From positions 1,426,001-1,490,000 of the forward strand of contig NZ_STGH01000001.1 of assembly GCF_005222785.1 (NCBI RefSeq): a DNA stretch of 64,000 nucleotides, written 5' to 3'. The stretch comes from Rhodobacter sp. SY28-1. GTDB taxonomy: Bacteria; Pseudomonadota; Alphaproteobacteria; Rhodobacterales; Rhodobacteraceae. Position numbers and translations under genes: made by a program. This document shows, in pieces, positions 1 to 10,036 of this stretch. The notes under the pieces are model-generated. The model saw nothing but the letters and a program-made list of their open reading frames with translations. It made no database searches and was not told the origin of the DNA. Each line of letters starts with the position of its first letter. Within the stretch, counting starts at the first letter, position 1.

Positions 1-3000
1 GCGGGCCTCGCCTCGGACATCGAAGTGGTCGAGGATTACCCCGCCCGCTACGACGTGGACATCCGCCGCCAGCACCGCTGGACGCGGGGCGACTGGCAGC
101 TTCTGCCCTGGATCTTCGGCTCCCGGCGTCATGAACGCGGCGGACTTCCAGCGCTAGGCCGGTGGAAGATGCTCGACAACCTACGCCGGTCGCTTCTGGC
201 GCCGATGGCCATCCTGTCGCTGTTCGCTGGCTGGCTTCTGCCCTGGCCGCAGGCCATTATGTGGACGTCGCTCACCCTGGCAATGCTTGCCGTTCCGCGC
301 CTTCTTTCTTTGCCCTTCGGCCTTTTCCCCGCCCGTGCGGGCGTCAGCCTCGGCAGCCATTTCGCGGCACTTCGGTCGGACGCGCTGACCGCCCTGGGCC
401 AAATTGCCGCCAGCCTGATGCTTCTTGCCGATACGGCGGCGACCATGCTGGATGCCATCATCCGGACGGGCTGGAGGCTGGGGGTCTCCCGCCGTCACCT
501 GCTCGAGTGGATGACGGCGGCACAAGCCGGCAGCAGCGCGCGCCCCGGTCTGTTCCGGCAGTATCGGTCAATGCTGCCGGGGCTGGCGCTTGGCCTTTGC
601 CTCGCCGGCACAGCCTTCCTTCTCAATCCTGCGGTCTGGCCAATCCCCGCTGCGTTCGGCCTGCTTTGGTGCGCTGCCCCGGCCCTGGCCCGCGCGATAA
701 GCCAGCCCAGGCGGCCCGCTGCGACCCGCAGCCTGACCCTGGCCCAGGCGCAAGAGCTGCGTTTGGTCGGCCGCCGAACCTGGCGCTATTTCGAGACCTT
801 TGTGACCCCAGAAGACAACTTCCTGCCCCCCGACAACTTCCAGGAAATTCCACGCCCGGCCATCGCGCACCGCACCTCTCCCACCAACATCGGGCTTTAT
901 CTGCTGTCCACCGTCGCAGCGCATGACATGGGCTGGATTGGCCAGCGGGCGGCGCTGCGGCGACTGCACGACACGCTGCAGACCATCCAACGGATGCCCC
1001 GCTTTCGCGGCCACCTTTACAACTGGCACGACACCCGCGACTTGCGGGTGCTGGACCCGGCCTATGTCTCATCGGTAGACAGCGGCAACCTCGCCGGGCA
1101 TCTGGTCGCTATAGCCCAAGCCTGTCGCGCCTGGGCAGCCGAGCCTGCGCCGGATGACTTGGTTGTCCGGCAAGCCATGGCTGACTGCGCACTTCTGGCG
1201 CGCCGGTCGCTTGGCTCGCATGCCGAGGATCTCGAACTCATCCGCGCCCTGTCCGAGGTGGCCGCAGCGGCGGGGAACCCTGCAACGCCCCTTGCTGCGC
1301 TGAACGAGCCGATGGAGCGGGCACTGGCCTTCACCGGCGATACCCTGTCCGAGGCGAAAGTCTGGACGCTGGCCATGCAGACTGCCTTGGCCCACCATCT
1401 GGAGGACCTCGCCAGCCCGCCCGACTTCGCCCTTCTTCAAGAGGTGGAGGCGCTGTGCCGAATCCTCGCGCTGGAGATGGACTTCGGCTTCCTGCTCGAT
1501 CCTGACAAGAAGCTCCTGTCCATCGGGTTCTCGGTCGCGCACAACCGGCTGGACACCAACTGCTATGACCTCCTAGCCTCCGAGGCTCGTCTTGCAAGCC
1601 TCTTCGCCATCGCCAAAGGCGATGTCGAGACCCGGCACTGGTTCCGCTTGGGCCGCCCCGCGACACCCATCGGGTCGGGCTCGGCGCTGATCTCGTGGTC
1701 GGGCAGCATGTTCGAATACCTGATGCCGTCCCTTGTCATGCGCGCGCCAGCCGGGTCGGTCCTCGAACAGACCACCCGCCTCGTCGTCGCGCGCCAGCGG
1801 GCCTATGCGGAGGCGCTGGGGATTCCCTGGGGTATCTCGGAATCCTCCTACAACGCCCGGGACCTGGAGATGACCTACCAGTATTCCAACTTCGGCGTAC
1901 CGGGCCTTGGCCTGAAGCGTGGCCTCAGCGAGAACCGGGTGATCGCACCCTATGCGACGGGCCTCGCGGCGATGGTCGATCCGGTGGCCGCGGTCGACAA
2001 CTACGCTCATCTTGCCAGCATCGGGGCCGAGGGGCGCTTTGGCTTCTACGAGGCGGTGGATTTCACGCCCTCGCGCCTGCCCTCGAACGAGGACCACGCC
2101 ATCGTCCGCAGCTTCATGGCGCACCACCAGGGCATGACGATCACAGCCATCGCGAACGCCCTGCAGGGCGGCCGCCTGCGCGACCACTTCCATGCCGAAC
2201 CGATGATCCAGGGGACCGAGCTTCTGTTGCAGGAACGCATCCCCCGCGATGTCGCCAGCGCACCGCCCCGGGCAACCGAGGTGCTGGTTGCACCCGTCGA
2301 ACAGCTGGACGCCCCCGCCGTGCGGACGTTCGACAGCCCCGCGGCAGAGCCTCCAACCGCGCATCTTCTGTCCAACGGCAACTACGGCGTGATGCTGACC
2401 CCGACCGGCGAAGGCTTCAGCCGCTGGCGCGACATGGCTGTCACCCGCTGGCGGGACGAGGCCGCGCAGGCTGCCCTTGGTGCCTTTGTCTTCCTGCGCG
2501 ACCGCGACACGGGCGCGGTCTGGTCTTCGGCCGTACAGCCCAGCAGAGTGCCCGAACACCATCGCGCGGTCTTCTGCGAACACCACGCCGCCTTCACCCA
2601 CCAAGGCCCGCGCCTGACCACCACCACTGAAGTCGTCGTCTCGGCCGAGGACGATGCTGAGGCGCGTCGGATCACCTTCACGAACAGCGGCCGCCGCGCG
2701 CGTGAGATCGACGTGACCTCCTACGCCGAACTGGTGCTGGCCCCGCCGTCTGCGGATCTCGCCCATCCCGCCTTCTCCAAGATGTTCGTCGTCACCGACT
2801 ACCTGCCGGAGTTGGGCGTCATCATCGCCACCCGCCGCCGCCGCTCGCCCCACGATCCCGAAGTCTGGGCGGCCCATATCTCCGTGGTGGAAGGCGAGGT
2901 CACCGCGCCCATCCAGATCGAGACCGACCGCGCGCGCTTCATCGGGCGGGGGCGCAGCATCGCTACGGCCACCGCACTTGACCAGCCGCTGTCGGGGACG

Positions 3001-6000
3001 AGTGGAACAGTCCTTGACCCGATCTTCTCGATCCGCCGCAGCGTCCGCATCCCGGCCGGCGGGACGACGCGCGTCACCTTCTGGACCATGGTCGCCGACA
3101 CGCCAGACGCGCTTCTGGACCTTGTCGACCGCCACCGCGACGCCTCGGCCTTCGCCCGTGCGGCGACGCTGGCCTGGACCCAGGCCCAGGTCCAGCTGCG
3201 CCATCTGGGGATCACCCACGCCGATGCCGCCGACTTCCAGTCGCTGGGCGGCATGGTGATGCGGAACGACACCCGGCTGCGCGCCACCCCGTCGCAGATC
3301 ATCGCCGGGGCCGCCCCGCAATCCGCACTCTGGGCGCTTGGCATCTCCGGGGACCTGCCCATCGTGCTGTTGCAGATCGACGATGCCGAGGACATCGCCG
3401 TCCTGCAGCAGGCGATCAGCGCGCACGAATACTGGCAGATGCGCCAGCAGGCCGTGGACCTTGTCGTGCTGAACGACCGGATGTCGTCCTATGTCCAGGA
3501 CTTGCAGATCGCAATCGAGGGCGCCGTGCGCGCCGCCCGCTCCCGCCCCCAGGCACCCGGCATCCACGCACCGGCCAAAGGGACGATCCACGTACTGCGC
3601 TCCGACCTCTTGCACGCCGGGGCGCGTGCGCAGCTCCTATCCATCGCCCGGGTCATCCTGGTTGCCAGTCGGGGGGACATTGCCAGTCAGCTTGCGCGCC
3701 TGTCGTCTTTGCCCGCGTCCGAACCCCTCGTCCTGCTTGCTCCCGAGCCGTCCCTTCCGCTGCGCGCGCCGGACCTCCCCGCCCTCGAATTCTTCAACGG
3801 CACCGGCGGGTTCGACCGCGACGGGCGCGAATACGCGACCATCCTGCAGGACGGCAAGACGACCCCAGCCCCCTGGATCAACGTCATCTCCAACCCAGGC
3901 TTCGGTTTCCAGGTCTCGGCCGAAGGCAGCGGCCATGTCTGGGCGGAGAACAGTCGCGAGAACCAGCTGACCCCCTGGTCCAACGACCCAGTCACCGACC
4001 CCGCGGGCGAGGCGATCTACCTGCAGGACGTCGATACCGGCCAGGTCTGGACGCCCACAGCCCTCCCGGTCCGCGGCCCCGGCACCTATATCACCCGCCA
4101 CGGCTTCGGCTATTCCCGCTTCCAGCATGAGACGCAGGGCATTGCCGCCGACATGGTCCAGTTCGTGCCGCTGGACGCCCCGGCCAAGATTAGCCGCCTC
4201 ACCTTGCGCAACACGGGCACGACGACCCGGACGCTTTCGGTCACTGCCTATGCCGAATGGGTCCTCGGCACGGCGCGCGGGGCGACGGCCCCCCATATCG
4301 TCACCCGCACCGACCTGGTCACCGGCGCAATCCTCGCGCAAAACACATTCAGCACCGCTTTCCCCGGCCGCATCGCCTTTGCCGATTTCGGGGAGGGGGT
4401 CACCAGCCTGACCGCTGACCGGGTGGAGTTCATCGGATCAGGCGGCAGCCTAGCCTTTCCTGCGGGGCTGCGCAGCATAGCCCTCTCCGGCCGGACCGGG
4501 CCCGCGTTCGACCCTTGCGCCGCGCTCCAGCGCCGCGTGACTCTGCGCCCTGGTGAAAGCGCCACTCTTACCTTCCTGATCGGCCAAACCGACAGCGACA
4601 CTGCCGCCAGAGCCCTGATCCAGCGCCTGCGCGCCGAAGACCCGGACACCCTTCTGGCCAAGGTCGAGGAGCACTGGTCGAGCCTCCTCGGCACAGTTCA
4701 GGTCAAGACCCCCGACCGCGCGATGGACATCCTGCTGAATGGCTGGCTCATGTACCAGACGCTCGCCTGCCGCATCTGGGCGCGGGCGGGGTTCTACCAG
4801 GCCAGCGGCGCCTACGGTTTCCGCGACCAGTTGCAGGACGGGATGGCACTGACCTTCTCCCGCCCCGAGATGACGCGTTCCCACCTTCTGCGCGCCGCCG
4901 CGCGGCAGTTCCCGGAAGGCGACGTCCAGCACTGGTGGCTGCCGCACTCCGGCCAGGGCGTCCGCACGCGCATCTCGGACGACCGGGTCTGGCTTGGCTA
5001 CGGCGTCGCGCGTTATGTCGCCGTCTCGGGTGACGCTTCGATCCTGGACGAACAGGTCGCCTTCCTGCAGGGCCCGCCCGTCCCGCCCGGGGCGCATGAC
5101 GACTTCTTCCAGCCACAGGTTGCCGATGACACCGCCACGCTGTTCGAGCACTGCGCCCGGGGTCTGGATCAGGCCATCGAGCTGACCGGGGACAACGGAA
5201 TGCCCCTGATCGGCACCGGCGACTGGAACGACGGGATGAACCGCGTTGGAGAGGGCGGGCGCGGCACCAGCGTCTGGCTCGGCTGGCTTCTGATTGCCAC
5301 CATCGACCTGATGACCCCCCTGGCCGACACCCGCGACCCGGCCCGGGCCAGCCGCTGGCGGGCGCATCGGGCAACGGTTCTGCAAGCGATCGAGACCCAC
5401 GGCTGGGACGGCGCATGGTATCGTCGCGGCACCTTCGACGACGGTACGCACCTCGGCTCGGCCACGTCCGAGGAATGCCGCATCGACAGCATCGCCCAGT
5501 CCTGGGCCGTCCTCTCCGGCGCCGCCGACCCCGAACGTGCGCGGCAGGCAATGGCGTCGATGACGGAGCACCTCATCCGCCCCGACCCCGGCCTCGCGCT
5601 TCTCTTCACTCCGCCTTTCGACCGCACGCCCTTGGACCCCGGCTACATCAAGGGCTACCCTCCCGGCCTGCGCGAAAACGGCGGCCAGTACAGCCACGCG
5701 GCAATGTGGGCGGTTCTGGCGCAGGCCAGGCTCGGCGATGGCGACGCCGCGCACCGGCTCTTCGCGCTCCTCAACCCCATCAACCACGCCCTGACCCCTG
5801 AGGCCGCGGACCGCTACAAGGTCGAGCCCTACGTCGTCGCCGCCGACGTCTATTCCACCCCGCCGCACGAAGGCCGCGGCGGCTGGACCTGGTATACCGG
5901 CTCTGCCGGCTGGATGTATCGCGCGGGGATCGAGGGTATCCTTGGCATCACGCGCAAAGGCGACCGACTTTGCCTCAATCCATGCCTGCCGTCGGGCTGG

Positions 6001-6192
6001 ACGGACGTCCGGGTGACGATCACCTTGGGGGATGCCTGCTATTCCATCTCCCTGCAAAGAGAGGACGGTCCCGGCAATGGGAAAGGATCAGCGAGCCTGG
6101 ATGGATCGGACCTGCAGGTCGGGCCCGATGGTCTTATGGTTCCCCTGCAAGACGGAATCCACCACCTCGTCGTCCGACTGGCGGCTGGCTGA
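1..6192 (+). CDS. ndvB: Cyclic beta-1,2-glucan synthase, 3' part (5' end outside window)
   Basis: The frame is already open at base 1 and runs 2063 codons to TGA, so the true start lies upstream. Visible order: the end of a processive glycosyltransferase domain (RRQHRWTRGDWQLLPW near residues 18-33), hydrophobic membrane segments (about 70-110 and 185-220), a glycoamylase-like domain (SPTNIGLYLLST near 293; FMAHHQGMT near 708), then a GH94/GT36 phosphorylase-like module (GAYGFRDQLQD near 1602, GDWNDGMNRVG near 1741). This order is typical of NdvB/ChvB/Cgs, inner-membrane enzymes of about 2800 residues that build, cyclise and trim periplasmic beta-1,2-glucans for osmoadaptation and envelope function. 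The family is certain. Use of the ndvB symbol is by homology only. No frameshift is visible. Confidence 0.95.
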   Translation, partial: AGLASDIEVVEDYPARYDVDIRRQHRWTRGDWQLLPWIFGSRRHERGGLPALGRWKMLDNLRRSLLAPMAILSLFAGWLLPWPQAIMWTSLTLAMLAVPRLLSLPFGLFPARAGVSLGSHFAALRSDALTALGQIAASLMLLADTAATMLDAIIRTGWRLGVSRRHLLEWMTAAQAGSSARPGLFRQYRSMLPGLALGLCLAGTAFLLNPAVWPIPAAFGLLWCAAPALARAISQPRRPAATRSLTLAQAQELRLVGRRTWRYFETFVTPEDNFLPPDNFQEIPRPAIAHRTSPTNIGLYLLSTVAAHDMGWIGQRAALRRLHDTLQTIQRMPRFRGHLYNWHDTRDLRVLDPAYVSSVDSGNLAGHLVAIAQACRAWAAEPAPDDLVVRQAMADCALLARRSLGSHAEDLELIRALSEVAAAAGNPATPLAALNEPMERALAFTGDTLSEAKVWTLAMQTALAHHLEDLASPPDFALLQEVEALCRILALEMDFGFLLDPDKKLLSIGFSVAHNRLDTNCYDLLASEARLASLFAIAKGDVETRHWFRLGRPATPIGSGSALISWSGSMFEYLMPSLVMRAPAGSVLEQTTRLVVARQRAYAEALGIPWGISESSYNARDLEMTYQYSNFGVPGLGLKRGLSENRVIAPYATGLAAMVDPVAAVDNYAHLASIGAEGRFGFYEAVDFTPSRLPSNEDHAIVRSFMAHHQGMTITAIANALQGGRLRDHFHAEPMIQGTELLLQERIPRDVASAPPRATEVLVAPVEQLDAPAVRTFDSPAAEPPTAHLLSNGNYGVMLTPTGEGFSRWRDMAVTRWRDEAAQAALGAFVFLRDRDTGAVWSSAVQPSRVPEHHRAVFCEHHAAFTHQGPRLTTTTEVVVSAEDDAEARRITFTNSGRRAREIDVTSYAELVLAPPSADLAHPAFSKMFVVTDYLPELGVIIATRRRRSPHDPEVWAAHISVVEGEVTAPIQIETDRARFIGRGRSIATATALDQPLSGTSGTVLDPIFSIRRSVRIPAGGTTRVTFWTMVADTPDALLDLVDRHRDASAFARAATLAWTQAQVQLRHLGITHADAADFQSLGGMVMRNDTRLRATPSQIIAGAAPQSALWALGISGDLPIVLLQIDDAEDIAVLQQAISAHEYWQMRQQAVDLVVLNDRMSSYVQDLQIAIEGAVRAARSRPQAPGIHAPAKGTIHVLRSDLLHAGARAQLLSIARVILVASRGDIASQLARLSSLPASEPLVLLAPEPSLPLRAPDLPALEFFNGTGGFDRDGREYATILQDGKTTPAPWINVISNPGFGFQVSAEGSGHVWAENSRENQLTPWSNDPVTDPAGEAIYLQDVDTGQVWTPTALPVRGPGTYITRHGFGYSRFQHETQGIAADMVQFVPLDAPAKISRLTLRNTGTTTRTLSVTAYAEWVLGTARGATAPHIVTRTDLVTGAILAQNTFSTAFPGRIAFADFGEGVTSLTADRVEFIGSGGSLAFPAGLRSIALSGRTGPAFDPCAALQRRVTLRPGESATLTFLIGQTDSDTAARALIQRLRAEDPDTLLAKVEEHWSSLLGTVQVKTPDRAMDILLNGWLMYQTLACRIWARAGFYQASGAYGFRDQLQDGMALTFSRPEMTRSHLLRAAARQFPEGDVQHWWLPHSGQGVRTRISDDRVWLGYGVARYVAVSGDASILDEQVAFLQGPPVPPGAHDDFFQPQVADDTATLFEHCARGLDQAIELTGDNGMPLIGTGDWNDGMNRVGEGGRGTSVWLGWLLIATIDLMTPLADTRDPARASRWRAHRATVLQAIETHGWDGAWYRRGTFDDGTHLGSATSEECRIDSIAQSWAVLSGAADPERARQAMASMTEHLIRPDPGLALLFTPPFDRTPLDPGYIKGYPPGLRENGGQYSHAAMWAVLAQARLGDGDAAHRLFALLNPINHALTPEAADRYKVEPYVVAADVYSTPPHEGRGGWTWYTGSAGWMYRAGIEGILGITRKGDRLCLNPCLPSGWTDVRVTITLGDACYSISLQREDGPGNGKGSASLDGSDLQVGPDGLMVPLQDGIHHLVVRLAAG

Positions 6193-6852
6193 GGTCCTAC
6201 GATCCGAACCTGCTTCGTGTGGCTGCTCGTCTTGACAATGCAAGGGCGGCCTGACGCAAGCATATGCGGGGAAAAACGCGCCCACACTGATCGGGCCCGT
6301 CGTGTGCCAGGCATATAGACCACAGTATCTTTTGGTTGCACGGCCCCAACCAGAAGTCGCTGCATCTGGGATAAGCCAAATGGAGCTAAGGCTCGGTGAC
6401 CCTAATGACCTGAACCGAACCATACAGGATAGGCGGCCGATTGAGTTTGGCAGATCTCGAGTTACTTGAACGTGCCGATTGGCAAGGATCGACACTGTCG
6501 GGCTCGACAAGACTATCTGCGTTCGGTCGGCAAAAGCTTCGGCCGTGCGCAAGGTGCCTTCTTGATGGTGTCCAAGGTTGACGCCGCATGGGTTAGCGGC
6601 TGGCCGCTAGGGGCCGAGTGTGAACATGGCGAAGCAAAAGGGCGGAAAGCAGACCTTCGCGCTGATGGCTCTGGTCCCAAACAAGGAGGTGTCGAGGACC
6701 TTGTCGGTTCGGCGGCAGCAGACAGTAGACGTTCAATATGCTGCTTTGCCAAAAGACGCGCGGCAGTCTTGATCGGGCGCGTTTAGCAATCGACGGGATG
6801 TTCGCGGCGTTGACGCCGATCGGATGACGATCCCCATAGGCTGACCCCGTTT
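6193..6852. other. 660-base stretch without a convincing gene
   Basis: It lies between the glucan synthase stop and the 3' end of the convergent arc operon. Composition is less G+C-rich than its surroundings. The best small frame is ATG 6626 to TGA 6772 (48 codons, beginning MAKQKGGKQTFALMALVPNK), with no recognisable family and no good ribosome binding site; longer frames here look random. It may be a decayed gene or mobile-element scar. I see no transposase motif, tRNA or clear terminator. Confidence 0.4.
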
Positions 6853-7779
6853 TCAGACTGCCCTGCTATCGCCACTGCGCACGCGCGTGCCGGCGGTCCC
6901 GTTGATGATCTTGCCTGCGTCGGTCATTCGGCCGATGCCAGCCATGGCGCCACCACTCCGAACGAAGTCGCAGGCTGCAATGATCTTCGGGCCCATCGAC
7001 CCTGCCGGAAAGGTCATCGCGGCGAGTTCGTCGGGCGTTGTCTCGGACAGCGCCGCTTGATCCGACGTGCCCCAATCGCGATAGACCGCGTCGACATCGG
7101 TCAGCATCAGCAGGATGTCGGCCCTCAAGGCCTTGGCCAAAAGGGCCGCCGTCAGGTCCTTGTCGATCACCGCCTCGACACCCTGCATCTTCCCATCCGA
7201 ACCGCGCGTCACGGGGATGCCGCCACCTCCGGCGCAGATCACGCTGACCCCGGCCTCGACAAGAAGCTGGATCGGGGTGATCCCAAGGATTGCGACCGGC
7301 AGGGGCGAGGGCACGACGCGGCGCAACCCGCCCGAGGCTTCCGACACCATCGACCATTGGTGCTCGGCCCGGACCAACCCGGCTTCCTCGGCAGTGTAGA
7401 CCGGGCCGATGGGCTTGGTCGGCTGGTCGAAGGCCGGATCCGCCGGGTCGACCTCGACGCGGGTCAGAAGCGTGGCGACGTTGGAGCCTGCGGGCAGGGC
7501 GTTCATCAGTTCCTGCTCGATCAGGTAGCCGATCATGCCTTCGGTTTCCGCCCCCAGCACATCCAGCGGCCAAGGGGTATCGGGCGCGAAGCTGGCCGCC
7601 TGCAACGCCATCAGCCCGACCTGGGGGCCGTTGCCATGGGCCACGACGATCTGGTGATCGCGGGCAAGGTCGGCCAGTGCCGCTGCCGCAATGCGGACAT
7701 TGGTGTGCTGCGCCTCGGCCGTCATCGGCTCGCCGCGTTTCAGAAGGGCATTTCCGCCCAGGGCCACGACGATGCGCAT
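6853..7779 (-). CDS. arcC: Carbamate kinase
   Basis: Last step of the arginine deiminase pathway: carbamoyl phosphate + ADP gives ATP, ammonia and CO2 in the cytoplasm. The 308-residue product has the amino-acid-kinase fold motifs ALGGNALLKRG (residues 6-16), VAHGNGPQVGLMALQ, CAGGGGIPVT and LMLTDVDAVY, all diagnostic for carbamate kinase and of normal length. ATG at 7779 was chosen because MRIVVALGGNA is the family N terminus; a longer upstream frame would run into arcB. One base separates it from the arcB stop (TGA-C-ATG), so translation is probably coupled. It is the last gene of yfcC-arcA-arcB-arcC. Confidence 0.96.
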   Translation of the reverse strand: MRIVVALGGNALLKRGEPMTAEAQHTNVRIAAAALADLARDHQIVVAHGNGPQVGLMALQAASFAPDTPWPLDVLGAETEGMIGYLIEQELMNALPAGSNVATLLTRVEVDPADPAFDQPTKPIGPVYTAEEAGLVRAEHQWSMVSEASGGLRRVVPSPLPVAILGITPIQLLVEAGVSVICAGGGGIPVTRGSDGKMQGVEAVIDKDLTAALLAKALRADILLMLTDVDAVYRDWGTSDQAALSETTPDELAAMTFPAGSMGPKIIAACDFVRSGGAMAGIGRMTDAGKIINGTAGTRVRSGDSRAV

Positions 7780-7780
7780 G

Positions 7781-8785
7781 TCAGGCCCCGATCGTGGCGA
7801 CAAGCAGCGCCTTGATCGAATGCAGCCGGTTCTCGGCCTGGTCAAAGACCCTGGAGGCCGGGCTTTCGAAGACCTCCTCGGTCACTTCCATGCAGTCCAG
7901 CCCGTAGGTCTGGAACACCTTCTCGCCGGTCGCGGTGTCGCGGTTGTGGAAGGCGGGCAGGCAGTGCAGGAACTTGGTGTACGGGTTGCCGGTCAGGTTC
8001 ATCACGGCTTGCGTGACGGTGTAGGGTGACAGAAGGGCGATCCGGTCGGCCCAAACGGTATCGGGCTCTCCCATCGAGACCCAGACGTCAGTGTAAAGGA
8101 AATCGCAGCCCTCGGCGCCTTCGGCCAGTTTCTCGGTCAGCGTGATCCGGGCGCTGCTGACCTCGGCCAGCTTGCGGCAATGGTCGGTCAGCGCCGGGTC
8201 GGGCCACAGGGCCTGCGGGCCGCAAAGCCGGATGTCCATGCCGATCAGCGCGGCACCCACCATCAAGGAGGAGCCCATGTTGCCGCCGGTATCGCCAACG
8301 AAGCAGAAAGCGATGTCCGACAGGTGCTTGTGGGTGTTTTCCCGCATCGTCATCAGGTCGGCGAGGACCTGCGTCGGGTGAAACTCCGCCGTCAGGCCAT
8401 TGTAGACCGGCACCCCGGCAAAGGCCGCGAGGGTTTCCACCTCGGCCTGGCCAAAGCCGCGGTATTCGATGGCATCGCAAAACCGGCCCAGCACGCGGGC
8501 GGTGTCCTTCATCGTCTCCTTGGTGCCGATGTGGGTGCCGGTCGGCCCAAGGTAGGTGACATGCGCGCCCTGGTCGAAGGCTGCGACCTCGAAGGCGCTG
8601 CGGGTGCGGGTGCTGTCCTTTTCGAAGATCAGCGCGATTTCCTTGCCTTTCAGCAGCTGCCGTTCGGTCCCCGTCGCCTTCGCCTCCTTCAGGCTGGCCC
8701 CAAGGCGCAGAAGGAAGCGCAACTCCTCGCCCGAGAAATCCAGGAGTTTCAGGAAGCAGCGACCGTGCAGGTTCTGGGCCATCAT
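7781..8785 (-). CDS. arcB: Ornithine carbamoyltransferase, catabolic
   Basis: Converts citrulline + phosphate to ornithine + carbamoyl phosphate (the reaction is reversible). The 334-residue protein carries the carbamoyl-phosphate motif STRTRSAFE (about residue 58), EYRGFGQ, and the ornithine-side motif [13 protein letters not shown] (about 272), so the active site looks intact. The longer form and the position between arcA and arcC point to the catabolic ArcB role rather than biosynthetic ArgF, although sequence alone does not separate them strictly. The start is an ATG-ATG pair with ATG 8785 first; an upstream CCCGAAAGGACCCC gives an AAGGA ribosome binding site. It lies 27 bases downstream of arcA. 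Confidence 0.95.
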   Translation of the reverse strand: MMAQNLHGRCFLKLLDFSGEELRFLLRLGASLKEAKATGTERQLLKGKEIALIFEKDSTRTRSAFEVAAFDQGAHVTYLGPTGTHIGTKETMKDTARVLGRFCDAIEYRGFGQAEVETLAAFAGVPVYNGLTAEFHPTQVLADLMTMRENTHKHLSDIAFCFVGDTGGNMGSSLMVGAALIGMDIRLCGPQALWPDPALTDHCRKLAEVSSARITLTEKLAEGAEGCDFLYTDVWVSMGEPDTVWADRIALLSPYTVTQAVMNLTGNPYTKFLHCLPAFHNRDTATGEKVFQTYGLDCMEVTEEVFESPASRVFDQAENRLHSIKALLVATIGA

Positions 8786-8812
8786 GGGGTCCTTTCGGGA
8801 AGGGCGGGCACA

Positions 8813-10036
8813 TCACAGCGCGTCACGGATCAGGGGGCAGGTCATGCAGTGCGAGCCGCCGCGACCCCGGCCAAGCTCGGCACCCGAGATGGTGATGACC
8901 TCCACCCCCGCCTTGCGCAAAAGGGTGTTGGAGTGTTCGTTGCGCTCATAGCCGACGACCACGCCGGGAGAGATGCAGAGGAGATTGTTCGCATCATCCC
9001 ATTGTTCGCGCTGGGATTCGTAGGCGTCCCCACCTGTCGGCACGGTGCGCAGTTTCTTGAGGCCAAGGGCGCCGGCGACGACGTCCAGGAAGGGCGCGTT
9101 CTCTGCCGTCACGGTGACCTTGCCCCTGTCGCCGGGGCGCAGGGAGTAGGTCCGGATCGCGTCGGTCACCTCGGCGAAGACGGTCACCAGATCCCGGTCG
9201 CAGAAGGTGAAGACGGTGTCGAGGTGCATCGAAGACCGCGCGCGGGGGAACTGACAGGCGATGACCCGTTCCGCCCCGCCCCCGGCGAAGAGTGCCCGCG
9301 CGACTTGCCCAACGGCTTGCGGCGTGGTGCGTTCGCCCATGCCGATCAGGACAGTGCCGTGGCCGATGGGCATGACATCGCCGCCTTCCAGCGTGGCCAT
9401 ACCGTGATCGACCAGAGGGTCGCCGAACCAGATCGGGAACCCGGCCTCCGCGAAATCGGGATGAAAGCGGTAGACGGCCGTCAGGTTCAGGGTTTCCAAC
9501 CGTCGCGCGGGCCAGAACATCGGGTTCAGCGTGACCCCGCCATAGATCCAACAGGACGAGTCGCGGGTGAAGATCGTGTTCGGCATCGGCGGCAGCAGGA
9601 AGTCCTCATCCCGCAGCATCGGCACGACCACGCCCGCTTCCGGGATCGGCAGTTCGGCCCTGCTCATGCCCCCGATCAGGATGTGGGACAGCGCCTTGGC
9701 GGGCATCTCGGTCAGGCAGGCAAGAAGGTCCGCCGACAGCCCGACGCCGACCGAATTGTCGTTGATCCGCGCCGCCAGCAGCCACTGACGGGCTTCGGGG
9801 ATTGCCAGCACCTCCTCCAGCATCTCGCGCAGAAGGACGACCTCCACCCCCCGCTCGCGCAGGATGTCGACGAAGGCCATGTGGTCGATGCGGGCCTGCT
9901 TTACCCACAGGACATCGTCGAAGAGCAGGCTCTCGGCATTGGCTGGCGTCAGGCGGGCCATTTCCGACCCCGGGCGGTGGACAAGGACGCGGCGCAGGGT
10001 CCCGGCCTCGGAATGGACGCCATAGGTCAGGGTCAT
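8813..10036 (-). CDS. arcA: Arginine deiminase
   Basis: First enzyme of the ADI pathway: arginine gives citrulline + ammonia. The 407-residue product has the guanidino-group-modifying fold motifs [23 protein letters not shown], the catalytic His/Asp motif [11 protein letters not shown], and the C-terminal nucleophile Cys in [10 protein letters not shown] (about residue 397). Length and motif order are normal. ATG 10036 overlaps the yfcC stop by four bases (ATGA), which indicates coupling; the frame stays open further upstream inside yfcC, but [12 protein letters not shown] is the family start. Together with arcB and arcC it yields one ATP per arginine without respiration and raises local pH through ammonia. 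Confidence 0.97.
   Translation of the reverse strand: MTLTYGVHSEAGTLRRVLVHRPGSEMARLTPANAESLLFDDVLWVKQARIDHMAFVDILRERGVEVVLLREMLEEVLAIPEARQWLLAARINDNSVGVGLSADLLACLTEMPAKALSHILIGGMSRAELPIPEAGVVVPMLRDEDFLLPPMPNTIFTRDSSCWIYGGVTLNPMFWPARRLETLNLTAVYRFHPDFAEAGFPIWFGDPLVDHGMATLEGGDVMPIGHGTVLIGMGERTTPQAVGQVARALFAGGGAERVIACQFPRARSSMHLDTVFTFCDRDLVTVFAEVTDAIRTYSLRPGDRGKVTVTAENAPFLDVVAGALGLKKLRTVPTGGDAYESQREQWDDANNLLCISPGVVVGYERNEHSNTLLRKAGVEVITISGAELGRGRGGSHCMTCPLIRDAL

Noticed and set aside
1573-3615. 680-codon open frame on the minus strand inside the glucan synthase gene
   Set aside because: It is a shadow of high third-position G+C in the real gene; it has no domain motifs and no ribosome binding site.
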